Assembly (NCBI GenBank): GCA_963965975.1
Contig: OZ014413.1
Coordinates: 8,892,101-8,956,100, forward strand
Reading direction: 5' to 3'
Length of the DNA: 64,000 nucleotides
From: Xestospongia bergquistia
Taxonomy: Eukaryota > Porifera > Demospongiae > Haplosclerida > Petrosiidae
A program made the position numbers and the translations under genes. Below, one piece after another: positions 55,898-64,000 of the stretch. Numbering within the stretch: the stretch's first letter is position 1; each line of letters opens with the position of its first letter. The notes beneath the pieces are model-generated. The model was given only the letters and a program-made list of their open reading frames with translations, searched no databases and had not been told where the DNA came from.

Positions 55898-58800
55898 ATG
55901 AATTGGCTTATGTCGGTACTCCTCTTTCACTTACTACTGATATGTAGTAAATGTAATAAGGTAATCAATATTACTTCAGAAGATCGTCTCCTCCAGTCAT
56001 ACTTGTGTCATCACTATAATTACACTGATGACACTACTCTTCTCCTACTGGATACTCTCTACAATATTAGTGGCAATGGGAGTTTGTGTACCATTAATAC
56101 CAACTACTTGCTTACCATACAAGGTAACCAATCAATGGCTACTATTCAATGTATATCTTCCACTTATGTTAACACTACTCATCCAACTATTGGATTTGCT
56201 TTCACTGGAAGTAGTAGTCTGACTCTACAGAGAGTGACATTTATTGGTTGTGGTGCTAACCTTATTACACTTGATAAGGAACAATTTGACATTATCAACT
56301 GTACTAGTTCTCTTGTCTACTTCACACAATATCATGCTGTTGTACTGGTGTTCACTGAGATCAGTCATCTTGTTATGAGAGATGTGAATATATCCCAGTA
56401 CTATGGGTTTGCTATTGTAGCTGTTAACTTACCTAGTGGTACTTTGGATTCTATTAATGTAAATTTTTCTCAAGGTATTGAAAAGGCAGCACAGCAGAAA
56501 AGTGGTTATAGTGTTGGTAGTGGAGTGTTGTTAATGTATCAAGATTCACCCAAAACACTCTCCTATACAAATCAATATAAGTTAAGAATCACAAATTCTA
56601 ACTTTTCAGACAATTTTGACAATGTAGCTTATTCAGGATATGTGTGTGTTACAAAACTCTACAATTCTTATGAATATAAATATTCTAAAAAACCAGTCAT
56701 CAATGCTGCAGGACTTACAATATTTTACATAGGAGCAAACATCAATGTTCAAATTGATATATCTCGATGTACTTTTGCATACAACGCAGGTTCTATAGCT
56801 GGAGCAATGTTGTTATTACATTTGAAAACAAAAACACATTCACAGACTGTTATTAAAAATTCAAAGTTTGTCTCAAATGGCAGTAATCGAAAATGTCATG
56901 GAAGTGGTCTCGTTATGTTCTTTGATAAACTTTCCGGAACATCTTTTACTAGTGAAATATATCAACCTCTTAAAGTAACTGATGTAAACTTTACATTTTC
57001 AGCTGGAAAATTTTTTAGAGATAAGCAAGAAGGTGTTGTTTATATTGCCATGATGAATGTTACAAAAATTCCTATCTGTTTCACATTTACTAACGTTACT
57101 TTTAGCAATAACAAAGCATTACTTTCTGGATCTTGTATATTTGCAGTTTCATATCCATCAGAGAAAAATAACATATCCTTTCTGTTGGAATCTATTAAAG
57201 CAATCAGCAATGGAATATCTAAAAATGATGTTGGATTGTCATTTTTACCAGCCAGTCTCTTCAAATTTTTAGATATCAATAGAATCATAATAAAAGGATC
57301 CTTACAAAACCCCAGCAATTTTTCTTTTAACTATGGTACAGTTATACAGGCAATTCGATCTGATATTACTCTAGAGGGACATATAGTCTTTTACAACAAT
57401 ACAGGTATTAATGGAGGTGCTATTATGTTAATAGGAGATAGTGTCATTCATTTCACTCAAGGACTTCAAGCTAACTTTACAAATAACAGAGCTTTATCTA
57501 GTGGAGGAGCTATATATGATCATAGCAGTCCATTTGACAAGACACAATGCACATTTCAAGTTAACACTACACAGTATGATGATATAACAGTGTTATTTGA
57601 AAATAATAAAGCAACAGTCACTGGTAATTCTGTATTTTCATCAAAATTATACAACTGTTATATGAATAATTATAAATGGGTTAATTCCACAAAGGCAACA
57701 GAAATTTATAACACGATCTTCACATTTATCCCAAATAATACTTTTCAACTTTCTACTACTCCAATAAAGTTGAAAATATGTAATTCAAACAATTCTAACA
57801 TGCTTGATACATATAATATTTATCCTGGAGAGACAATTAATTTTTCAATAGCTGCTATTGATGAGGTAGGTAATTACAGTTACTCTATTGTATCTGTGTC
57901 TGTAGTTAAGAATATAGATACTGGGTTTACATCAGATATCAACTGGTATTTGTCAGAGAGACAGAGTACACAAGTTATAAGAGAAACTGATAACTGTACT
58001 CTCATTAATATAACTATACATACCAATGATAACAATACATTGGATATACCCAAATATGGTGCCCTATTATTCTTTGTTCCTAGTATTGCTAATATAACAG
58101 TTGTAGACATCACTTTAAAATCTTGTCCACCTGGTTTTGAATTGAATTCACAAACTGGCTCATGTATCTGTTCACATCTTTTATCATCATTAGATTTTGA
58201 TGACTACACTCCTAATTGTAGTATTAATACTAGAACATTTAACAGACCAACTTTAACTTCATGGGCTGGTACCATAAATGAAACATCAGGCTTTCTCTTG
58301 TCTTTATATTGTCATTATGGATATTGTAATAGTGACCCTATCCTTAATGTCTTTCATTACAGTAGCAGAGACAAAAGAATTACTATAAGTTCAAAAGACT
58401 TATCAATTAATTCATCATTGTGTCTTTATAACAGAGAAGGCATTTTATGTGGCAATTGTTCTACAAACTACAGTGTAGTGTTTGGTTCTACAGAATGTAG
58501 ACAATGTAGTAACTGGTGGTTGGGGACATTAGTCCTCTATGCAGTAGCTGGTCCAACCCTTGTTTACCTGTTATATGCTCTCAGACTTTTATTAACAACT
58601 GGTACACTCAATGGTATTATATTCTACATCCAGATAGCAAATGCTGGCTTATATGATGTTCTGTCTATTAATGTTAGTCAATGTTCTTGGGTTATAAAAT
58701 ATAGTATGAAATTAGCACTGTTCATAATTTCCATTTTGAATCTAAATCTTGGCTTTCCTCTATGTTTTTACAATGGAATGACAGAGTTATGGAAAGTTGG

Positions 58801-59749
58801 TCTCAGTTTACTATTTCCACTTTATCTCCTGACAATAGTTGTTGTCATCATTATCCTCAGTCGTTTTTCTCTAAAGCTTTCTAACAAAATAGCTCACTCA
58901 TCAATCCAAGTACTGGTTACTATTGTACACCTTTCTTTCACAAAATTACTACTAGCACTCTCTGATGTCTTCACACCTGACAAATTATACAACAGTACTA
59001 TGAATGAATCAATAAATGTATGGTACAATGATGGTAATATAAAATATGGAGAAGGGGACCATTTGGTGTTAATGATAATAACATCAGTGATAGTGGGTAT
59101 CTTTCTAATACCTTACATGTTAATAATTCTAACTGGTCGTCTTTTAATGAAATCTAATAAGATAAGAGAATATCTTCGACCAATATATGAAGCTATCCAT
59201 GCTCCTTATAAATATAACAAACAATATTGGTTTACTGCTAGACAACTTTTACTAATTCTTTCATCCGTTGTTTACACAATATATCGAGGAAGTAACATGA
59301 CCAAGTTTTTATTCGTTTATTCTATCATTCTTCCTGTTTACATGTTGTTTGTGACTTTTCAAGCTTATCTAAAGCCATTTAAAAACAAGTTCATAAATAT
59401 CTTGGATCTTTCTGTCATGATCAACTACGGTACTATACTGTGTACTAATTGGTACTTCATTGGAAGAAAAACATACTATTGCACTATAGGAATACTTGAT
59501 GCCACATTTGTACATGTACTTATGTTTACTTTCTCTGTAGTTGTGTTCTATCATATAGTGTTAGTTACTGGACAACAAGCTCGTTTTATAGGGTACATCA
59601 ATGTTGTTCAAAGCTTAATAAAGAAAATCACCCAATATCTTAAAAAGAATTCACAACCAGTAAGACATCGTAGACATTTTAGAGAACTGGACTACTCATT
59701 TTTTGATGACCAGTACTTTGAATATCGTGAGCCACTCTTAAGTCCATAA
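55898..59749 (+). CDS. Large single-exon multipass receptor-like protein, array copy (type I, subfamily b)
   Basis: 1283 residues, intact. Start MNWLMSVLLFHLLLICSKC as in the chimeric gene at 24352, but the membrane domain is type I, nearly identical in its last 200 residues to 33704 and 47687 (ILSSVVYTIYRGSNMTKFLF). The Cys-rich zone reads CHYGYCNSDP, EGILCGNCSTNYSVVFG, ECRQCSNWW. The first membrane segment begins WWLGTLVLYAVAGPTLVY, with G where all other readable copies have W. The tail is PVRHRRHFRELDYSFFDDQYFEYREPLLSP. It converges with the RNF212B-like gene, whose stop is 306 bases downstream; their polyadenylation signals are about 45 bases apart. Confidence 0.93.
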   Translation: MNWLMSVLLFHLLLICSKCNKVINITSEDRLLQSYLCHHYNYTDDTTLLLLDTLYNISGNGSLCTINTNYLLTIQGNQSMATIQCISSTYVNTTHPTIGFAFTGSSSLTLQRVTFIGCGANLITLDKEQFDIINCTSSLVYFTQYHAVVLVFTEISHLVMRDVNISQYYGFAIVAVNLPSGTLDSINVNFSQGIEKAAQQKSGYSVGSGVLLMYQDSPKTLSYTNQYKLRITNSNFSDNFDNVAYSGYVCVTKLYNSYEYKYSKKPVINAAGLTIFYIGANINVQIDISRCTFAYNAGSIAGAMLLLHLKTKTHSQTVIKNSKFVSNGSNRKCHGSGLVMFFDKLSGTSFTSEIYQPLKVTDVNFTFSAGKFFRDKQEGVVYIAMMNVTKIPICFTFTNVTFSNNKALLSGSCIFAVSYPSEKNNISFLLESIKAISNGISKNDVGLSFLPASLFKFLDINRIIIKGSLQNPSNFSFNYGTVIQAIRSDITLEGHIVFYNNTGINGGAIMLIGDSVIHFTQGLQANFTNNRALSSGGAIYDHSSPFDKTQCTFQVNTTQYDDITVLFENNKATVTGNSVFSSKLYNCYMNNYKWVNSTKATEIYNTIFTFIPNNTFQLSTTPIKLKICNSNNSNMLDTYNIYPGETINFSIAAIDEVGNYSYSIVSVSVVKNIDTGFTSDINWYLSERQSTQVIRETDNCTLINITIHTNDNNTLDIPKYGALLFFVPSIANITVVDITLKSCPPGFELNSQTGSCICSHLLSSLDFDDYTPNCSINTRTFNRPTLTSWAGTINETSGFLLSLYCHYGYCNSDPILNVFHYSSRDKRITISSKDLSINSSLCLYNREGILCGNCSTNYSVVFGSTECRQCSNWWLGTLVLYAVAGPTLVYLLYALRLLLTTGTLNGIIFYIQIANAGLYDVLSINVSQCSWVIKYSMKLALFIISILNLNLGFPLCFYNGMTELWKVGLSLLFPLYLLTIVVVIIILSRFSLKLSNKIAHSSIQVLVTIVHLSFTKLLLALSDVFTPDKLYNSTMNESINVWYNDGNIKYGEGDHLVLMIITSVIVGIFLIPYMLIILTGRLLMKSNKIREYLRPIYEAIHAPYKYNKQYWFTARQLLLILSSVVYTIYRGSNMTKFLFVYSIILPVYMLFVTFQAYLKPFKNKFINILDLSVMINYGTILCTNWYFIGRKTYYCTIGILDATFVHVLMFTFSVVVFYHIVLVTGQQARFIGYINVVQSLIKKITQYLKKNSQPVRHRRHFRELDYSFFDDQYFEYREPLLSP

Positions 59750-59946
59750 TTATTATATTAATACTATATTATTGTTTTTATTTGTTGTTTGCTGTTAGTT
59801 TCAGAACTATTTTAGGTAAAAATATATTTACAATATCACACTGTTTAATTTAAAAGAGTATCTCAACAATTACCCTAAAAGGTTCATTATTATATGTAGT
59901 GGAGTACTTATAATTTAATTGACATTCAATTATTGTAATATTTTAA

Positions 59947-59952
59947 AATAAA
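59947..59952 (+). terminator. Polyadenylation signal AATAAA for the gene at 55898
   Basis: It lies 198 bases after the stop in the context AATAAAGTTTGAATTTA. Confidence 0.65.
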
Positions 59953-59994
59953 GTTTGAATTTATTTTTAAAAATTGTATATAATATGTTCACTT

Positions 59995-60000
59995 TTTATT
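59995..60000 (-). terminator. Polyadenylation signal AATAAA for the RNF212B-like gene
   Basis: On the minus strand AATAAA begins 55 bases after the TAG at 60055. It faces the signal of the opposite gene at 59947-59952, so the two 3' ends are likely to overlap. Confidence 0.55.
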
Positions 60001-60054
60001 GCAAATAAGTTTTAGATAAACATTTTGTATATTATTATTGTAATATATTGTTTA

Positions 60055-60595
60055 CTAAAATATAGGTCTATTAAAGCCAGTTGGTCTAACTGTTGGTGAT
60101 ATCAATGTTTTATTAGTGGTAAAATTTGAATGCTGAGGAATAAAAGGGTGTGGTACAAATGGAATAGAGGGCACGCCTCTTATCATACTAGCTGGATTTG
60201 TGACACTAACTTGATTTGTAGATCTTGGATAACTAAAATTAAAACCATACAGCATTATAATGTCAGTTAATTATTAGTGAATTATAACATTTCAGTTATA
60301 GTGTATTACAAATAGTATATATATTATAATAACAGTTTTATTTTATATACACTACAATGTACTACTAACAATAATTTATGGATAAAAATAAAGGCTGTTA
60401 TTAGTTTCATTTACAATCTATTATATATTACATTGATTATGTTATGATGTTTACCTAGTTTGTTGTAATGAAAGAGGTGACTTTAAATGTCCCATAGATA
60501 ATGGCTGTCTATAATAATAGAGAGAGGCATAGTACATAATGCATAATAGGTACCTAAATTGTATATGCTACATTATACATATTAAATTTATGCTA

Positions 60596-60650
<55 letters not shown>

Positions 60651-63010
60651 AGGGTGTATTAACTTAAAATAATTATTATATACTATGTGTAGCATCTAAA
60701 CATTAAAGGTAGCATACTTTTAGATTGAGTGTGTTGGTACATGTATTCTTAAACTATAACGTTTTGTACTGGAAAGTTGAATGCAAAAAGCAAAAAGATT
60801 ATACTTAGGTTTACCTGACAAGAGTCATTAGAGAATCACGTTTGGCACTAGCACTGCATATAAAAAACAACTATAAATACATTTGGTGTGTAATATAAAC
60901 CATATTATACCTTGATATGTTCTCTCTGGGTATACTTCCTCTGGGTGAAGGTGACAGGAGTTGTCGAGCTTCTTTAGAACCAGGAATAACACCTATATAA
61001 TAAATATATATGTATATAAATTAAGTGATACCATATTAGAATGTTATACATGGTTCCATATGATGTCTAAATAGTTATTACTCATTTCTCTTCATGCAGA
61101 AGTAGCAGTGAATGAGTCTATTTATATTCATAACCACAGTAATAAAATTATGAGCATTTAACAGATGAATATTTATGCACACAAACATTTCCAGGAACAT
61201 AGATTACTAATCCTATTTGATTTCAGCATTAAATGATAAAATCAATTCACCTATTCTTCCATCAATGGGAGGTGTTCTAACACATAGCCTGGTTGAACCA
61301 ACAGCAGTAGTCAATTGTCTCTATATAAAACAAAAACACACAAGACACATCCAACTATCGGAGCCATGGCAAATAGTAGTCTAATTAATTAAAGTGTAAT
61401 TACTATAATCATAATAAAAAATAAATTATATAATATATCCTTAATCCCTTACTTGAGTGCTGTTAGGAGTTTTTAATGTTTTTATTGTTGGAGAAGTACC
61501 ATACTGAGCAACTGGTGATGATGATAACCTATGTTTTCCACTGATAATTCTATTCTTAATATTTGATGTTGGTGTAATACTTCCAGTAGATTTAGGTCTT
61601 TTGGTTGACAACACTGACTTATTGCTACAAGGATAACTTTGTGAATTTGTGACTGGTATAGAGGTAGCAGTACGTGGTACTGACAGGCTGGATAGTTGAT
61701 GATTGAAACCTTGAAAATGTGGAGTAGTACTTAGTGGAGTGACAGGAACTGGAGAGGGGGTCATGCTCATTGGAGAAGCACCCACACCTTTCTAGAGTAA
61801 GGTGTAATATTAAAGATTATAGCTAACCTATTACTATCAGTGACATTATGTATTTGGTACTTTAATGAGAACTTAATATTATATGTTAGACTTAAAGTTT
61901 AGACATTGAAAGGAAATGTATGAATTTTAAAGTATGACATCATCAGATTAGATTCTTATTACCCAATGATATTATATTATAAATGTAAGTATTAAATCAT
62001 TTTTATTTTATATCTTAATATTATGCATGTATACACTTACATTTAACATGGATTTTAAAGCAGCATTCTCCCTAACATTTATTTCAATAATTAACAAAAT
62101 ATTATAACAAGATATTATATTGGTAATAACTGACTTTTCTAATACATCAATTTCATGTTGTCGTTGTTTTGTTTTCTGCTCAATCTATAATTTATTTATA
62201 TTATTTGAAGAACTAACATTTTATTAATAATTATACCAGAGATATTTGATGCTTTAGGAGTCTCCTTTTCTGTTCATCTTGAAATTTACAAACCTATAAT
62301 TAAAGTAATAAACATATTATTGCACATATATTTAAATTGACTTGGTTACCCGTTCAAATTGTGCAATAAATTTGTCAAATAATGTTTGAGGACTTGTGAA
62401 GTAGACTATTACATCATTAGGTACCTATAGAAAACGAAAAGATGAGAAGAATGTGATTCTATGTCTTGTAGCTAGCTCGATAATCCTCTAGATATCAACA
62501 ATGACATCAAATCTGCTGAGAAAAGTTAGTATATAAATGAGGTATTGTGTATGTGCTCTGTTACAGATCAATACTAAAAGTAAGTGGCTATTTATACAGC
62601 AATAAGGCCTTAATTATAACACATGTTTAGGGTTTAGGGGTGGGGATCAGAATCACTGATACCTAAACAATAAATATATTACTTATTAAACAATAATATA
62701 TTACTTTCATGCTACAACAAATAACATCTGTACACCATATGAATGCAGATATAGATGTACAATATATATGAATATAATTACTTGTTTTGAGAGAGAAACA
62801 GAATTACAAGAAGACTGGCAGATGAAACAAAAATTTTCCTTAGTAGCTACATAAGAGAGGCTTAATTTATTACATTACTGGGACAATGTAAGACTTACCT
62901 GCACATTTATTACACATAATATGGCCACAAGAAGTCAAAATGAAGGTAGTGTCCTTCTTGTCAGGGGCAGGTTGACAATAGCACACATTACAATGAACCC
63001 AATCCATCAT
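60055..63010 (-). CDS. RNF212B: RNF212B-like RING-finger protein (meiotic crossover E3-like), 12 exons
   Basis: Exons found by eye from GT/AG sites and phase: 62899-63010, 62782-62846, 62350-62424, 62237-62293, 62135-62184, 62041-62071, 61453-61791, 61251-61320, 60911-60992, 60815-60853, 60455-60508, 60055-60232. Together they give 383 residues. Residues 1-47 form a RING: C7, C10, C28, H30, C33, C36, C44, C47, within [15 protein letters not shown] and ENFCFIC. A coiled coil follows ([28 protein letters not shown]), then a Ser/Thr/Pro-rich tail (exon 7) and [14 protein letters not shown], coiled coil and Ser-rich tail is the layout of the RNF212/RNF212B/ZHP/Zip3 family, SUMO- or ubiquitin-ligase-like proteins that stabilise recombination intermediates in meiosis. 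The RNF212B assignment rests on remembered motifs. The intron in 62072-62134 uses a GTCAGT donor; without it the coiled coil would be broken by 21 residues. Confidence 0.87.
60596..60650. repeat. (TA)n then (GA)n microsatellite in intron 10
   Basis: About 10 TA units followed by about 17 GA units. The corresponding place in fragment C is a pure (TA)n joined to sequence beyond exon 9. Confidence 0.9.
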
Positions 63011-63332
63011 GCTTTAAGTAAATATACAGCTGGATCTTATCAATAATCTTTTGGGGTGTGGCTGGCTCATCTAAACCACTCACTAAACACCAAAGTTACT
63101 CAGTGCTTGATCAGAAATAAGAGAGTGACTTGAAACTTATTGAACTTTACTAGTAAGTAACAAATATCTTACTTCCCAGTACTATGTACTATATTATAAT
63201 GAACTCTAGATGTATTGTGCGCGTTTGTGTATGAAACACTTGCATCACTATTAAGAGATCACAATTAATGTCAATAAATGAAGAATTAGTAATAATAATA
63301 ATTGTTCTTAAAATTATATTATTTTAATACTT
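63011..63332. other. Intergenic region between RNF212B-like gene and MRPL9
   Basis: It should hold the promoter of the RNF212B-like gene and the 3' end of MRPL9. On the minus strand ATTAAA at 63328-63323, just after the MRPL9 stop, could be its polyadenylation signal. No TATA box or other site can be assigned. Confidence 0.4.
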
Positions 63333-64000
63333 TTACACATCATATTCAAATTCAGTCTCAGGATTAGTTTGTTTCTTCTCAAACTTTACTTTGTGTACTA
63401 CTTCTACAGGTATGCTAATACGTATACCCTTTTGTAAATTTTCATTTTCTTCTCTTATTACTAACTCATCTTCACTAAGTCGTAGCGTCACTTCAGACAT
63501 GCCAAATTCAGTAATAAACGTTGACAATTCAATGCAGTCTATTGGTACATGTAATTGAAATTGTTTTGCAAATGCCTGTGATATGTGTTGTTCACGAATT
63601 GACCAATTGTATGCTTTCTCATCTTGATATATTATTAGAGTCTTATCACTAAGAAACTTTTCAATGTATGGAATATTGCTGACTTGGGTCTCAGTTTGTT
63701 GAACATCAGCAGTCTTTTCTCTTGTATCAACAATACCATAGAATTTGCAGTTCTCGTGATTAGCATAGACAGCTTTACTTTGAGGTAGGAGGAAATTACG
63801 ACCATAGCCATGTTTTACACGTACTAGATCACCTTTAAAACCTAGTTTGGGTACGTCATCAGTCAAGATAAGTGACATACGAGGTCTTCTATTAGGTTTT
63901 TGCTTCCATGGGCGAGACTCCTGCCTCTTACCATAATTTCTTGATATATTTAGGAAATTTATAACTGGTAGAAGTTTTCTTTCAGGAAATATGCCTGAGA
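63333..64000 (-). CDS. MRPL9: Mitochondrial large-subunit ribosomal protein bL9m, partial at window edge
   Basis: The frame is open from the window edge to a stop at 63333-63335. The bL9 N-terminal RNA-binding domain is clear: [18 protein letters not shown], then [20 protein letters not shown], matching the family pattern of a glycine- and lysine-rich loop followed by RN.LLP...A. Upstream of the internal Met at 63878 the frame stays open with a basic stretch ([20 protein letters not shown]) that fits a mitochondrial presequence or extension, so translation probably starts outside the window. TCTCAG at 63995-64000 (minus strand) could be an acceptor just before this exon. The C-terminal half ([27 protein letters not shown]) is the usual, less conserved region. 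bL9m is a structural component of the mitoribosome. Same strand as the RNF212B-like gene, 322 bases apart. Confidence 0.9.
   Translation of the reverse strand, partial: SGIFPERKLLPVINFLNISRNYGKRQESRPWKQKPNRRPRMSLILTDDVPKLGFKGDLVRVKHGYGRNFLLPQSKAVYANHENCKFYGIVDTREKTADVQQTETQVSNIPYIEKFLSDKTLIIYQDEKAYNWSIREQHISQAFAKQFQLHVPIDCIELSTFITEFGMSEVTLRLSEDELVIREENENLQKGIRISIPVEVVHKVKFEKKQTNPETEFEYDV

Noticed and set aside
61441-61785. Stand-alone 114-residue Ser/Thr/Pro-rich gene (also at 52989-53333)
   Set aside because: It would start with GTG and end just past a GTAAGG donor. Phase and flanking splice sites make it exon 7 of the RNF212B-like gene, and the second one is its copy in fragment C.
62041-62184. 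Uninterrupted exon of 48 codons in the RNF212B-like gene
   Set aside because: Reading through gives a hydrophobic insert in the coiled coil. A 63-base GT-AG intron restores a coiled coil like that of the family, so I split the exon. RNA evidence could reverse this.
1-64000. tRNA, rRNA, CRISPR arrays or complete retroelements
   Set aside because: None was recognised on either strand by eye. A covariance-model scan for RNA genes would be needed to exclude small ones.

Overview
The window is nuclear DNA of an animal-like eukaryote. It is AT-rich, it has two conserved nuclear genes at the right edge (an RNF212B-type meiotic RING protein with 12 exons and short introns, and mitochondrial ribosomal protein bL9m), and the rest is a tandem family of very large genes without introns. 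A sponge such as Amphimedon is my best guess from the compact introns and the gene family style, but the sequence alone does not prove the species.

Positions 1 to about 59750 are one birth-and-death array of a single receptor-like family. An intact member is 1263-1283 codons in one uninterrupted reading frame: signal peptide; about 600 residues of secreted, heavily N-glycosylated beta-helix-like sequence with 'NGGAI/SGGAI' turns; a membrane-proximal Cys-rich zone (CPPGFEL, EGILC.. C, ECR[HQ]CSNWW); about 10 membrane segments; and a short cytoplasmic tail ending in YREP[LM]LS. Six copies are intact (starts at 1543, 12791, 24352, 33704, 47687, 55898). One more (42839) is broken only by a single TGA. 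A 3' end lies at the left edge. At least ten other copies or fragments are decayed, and three of these are inverted (17993-21521, 21845-22035, 55571-55770).

Left part (1-17735): a tandem segmental duplication with a period of 11.25 kb carries the near-identical genes at 1543 and 12791, with a frameshifted and internally deleted copy (8213-11525) between them. Middle (17993-33700): an inverted pseudogene, a gene cut by an AT microsatellite, an intact chimeric gene with a second type of membrane domain (24352), and a jumble of pseudogene pieces, one of which is a copy of part of the inverted pseudogene with the same four lesions. A MITE-like element is at 33074-33362.

Right part (33704-64000): four type I receptor genes, each followed within about 300-340 bp by convergent terminal exons of an RNF212B-like gene. 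Only the last of these (60055-63010) is a complete RNF212B-like gene, whose 12 exons I assembled by hand (383 residues, full C3HC4 RING). The others are 3' fragments copied along with the receptor. bL9m follows on the same strand and runs off the window.

Taken together, the intact receptors look like a lineage-specific cell-surface multigene family that diversifies by tandem duplication, gene conversion and module exchange. No function can be assigned from sequence alone; recognition, adhesion or sensing is inference.
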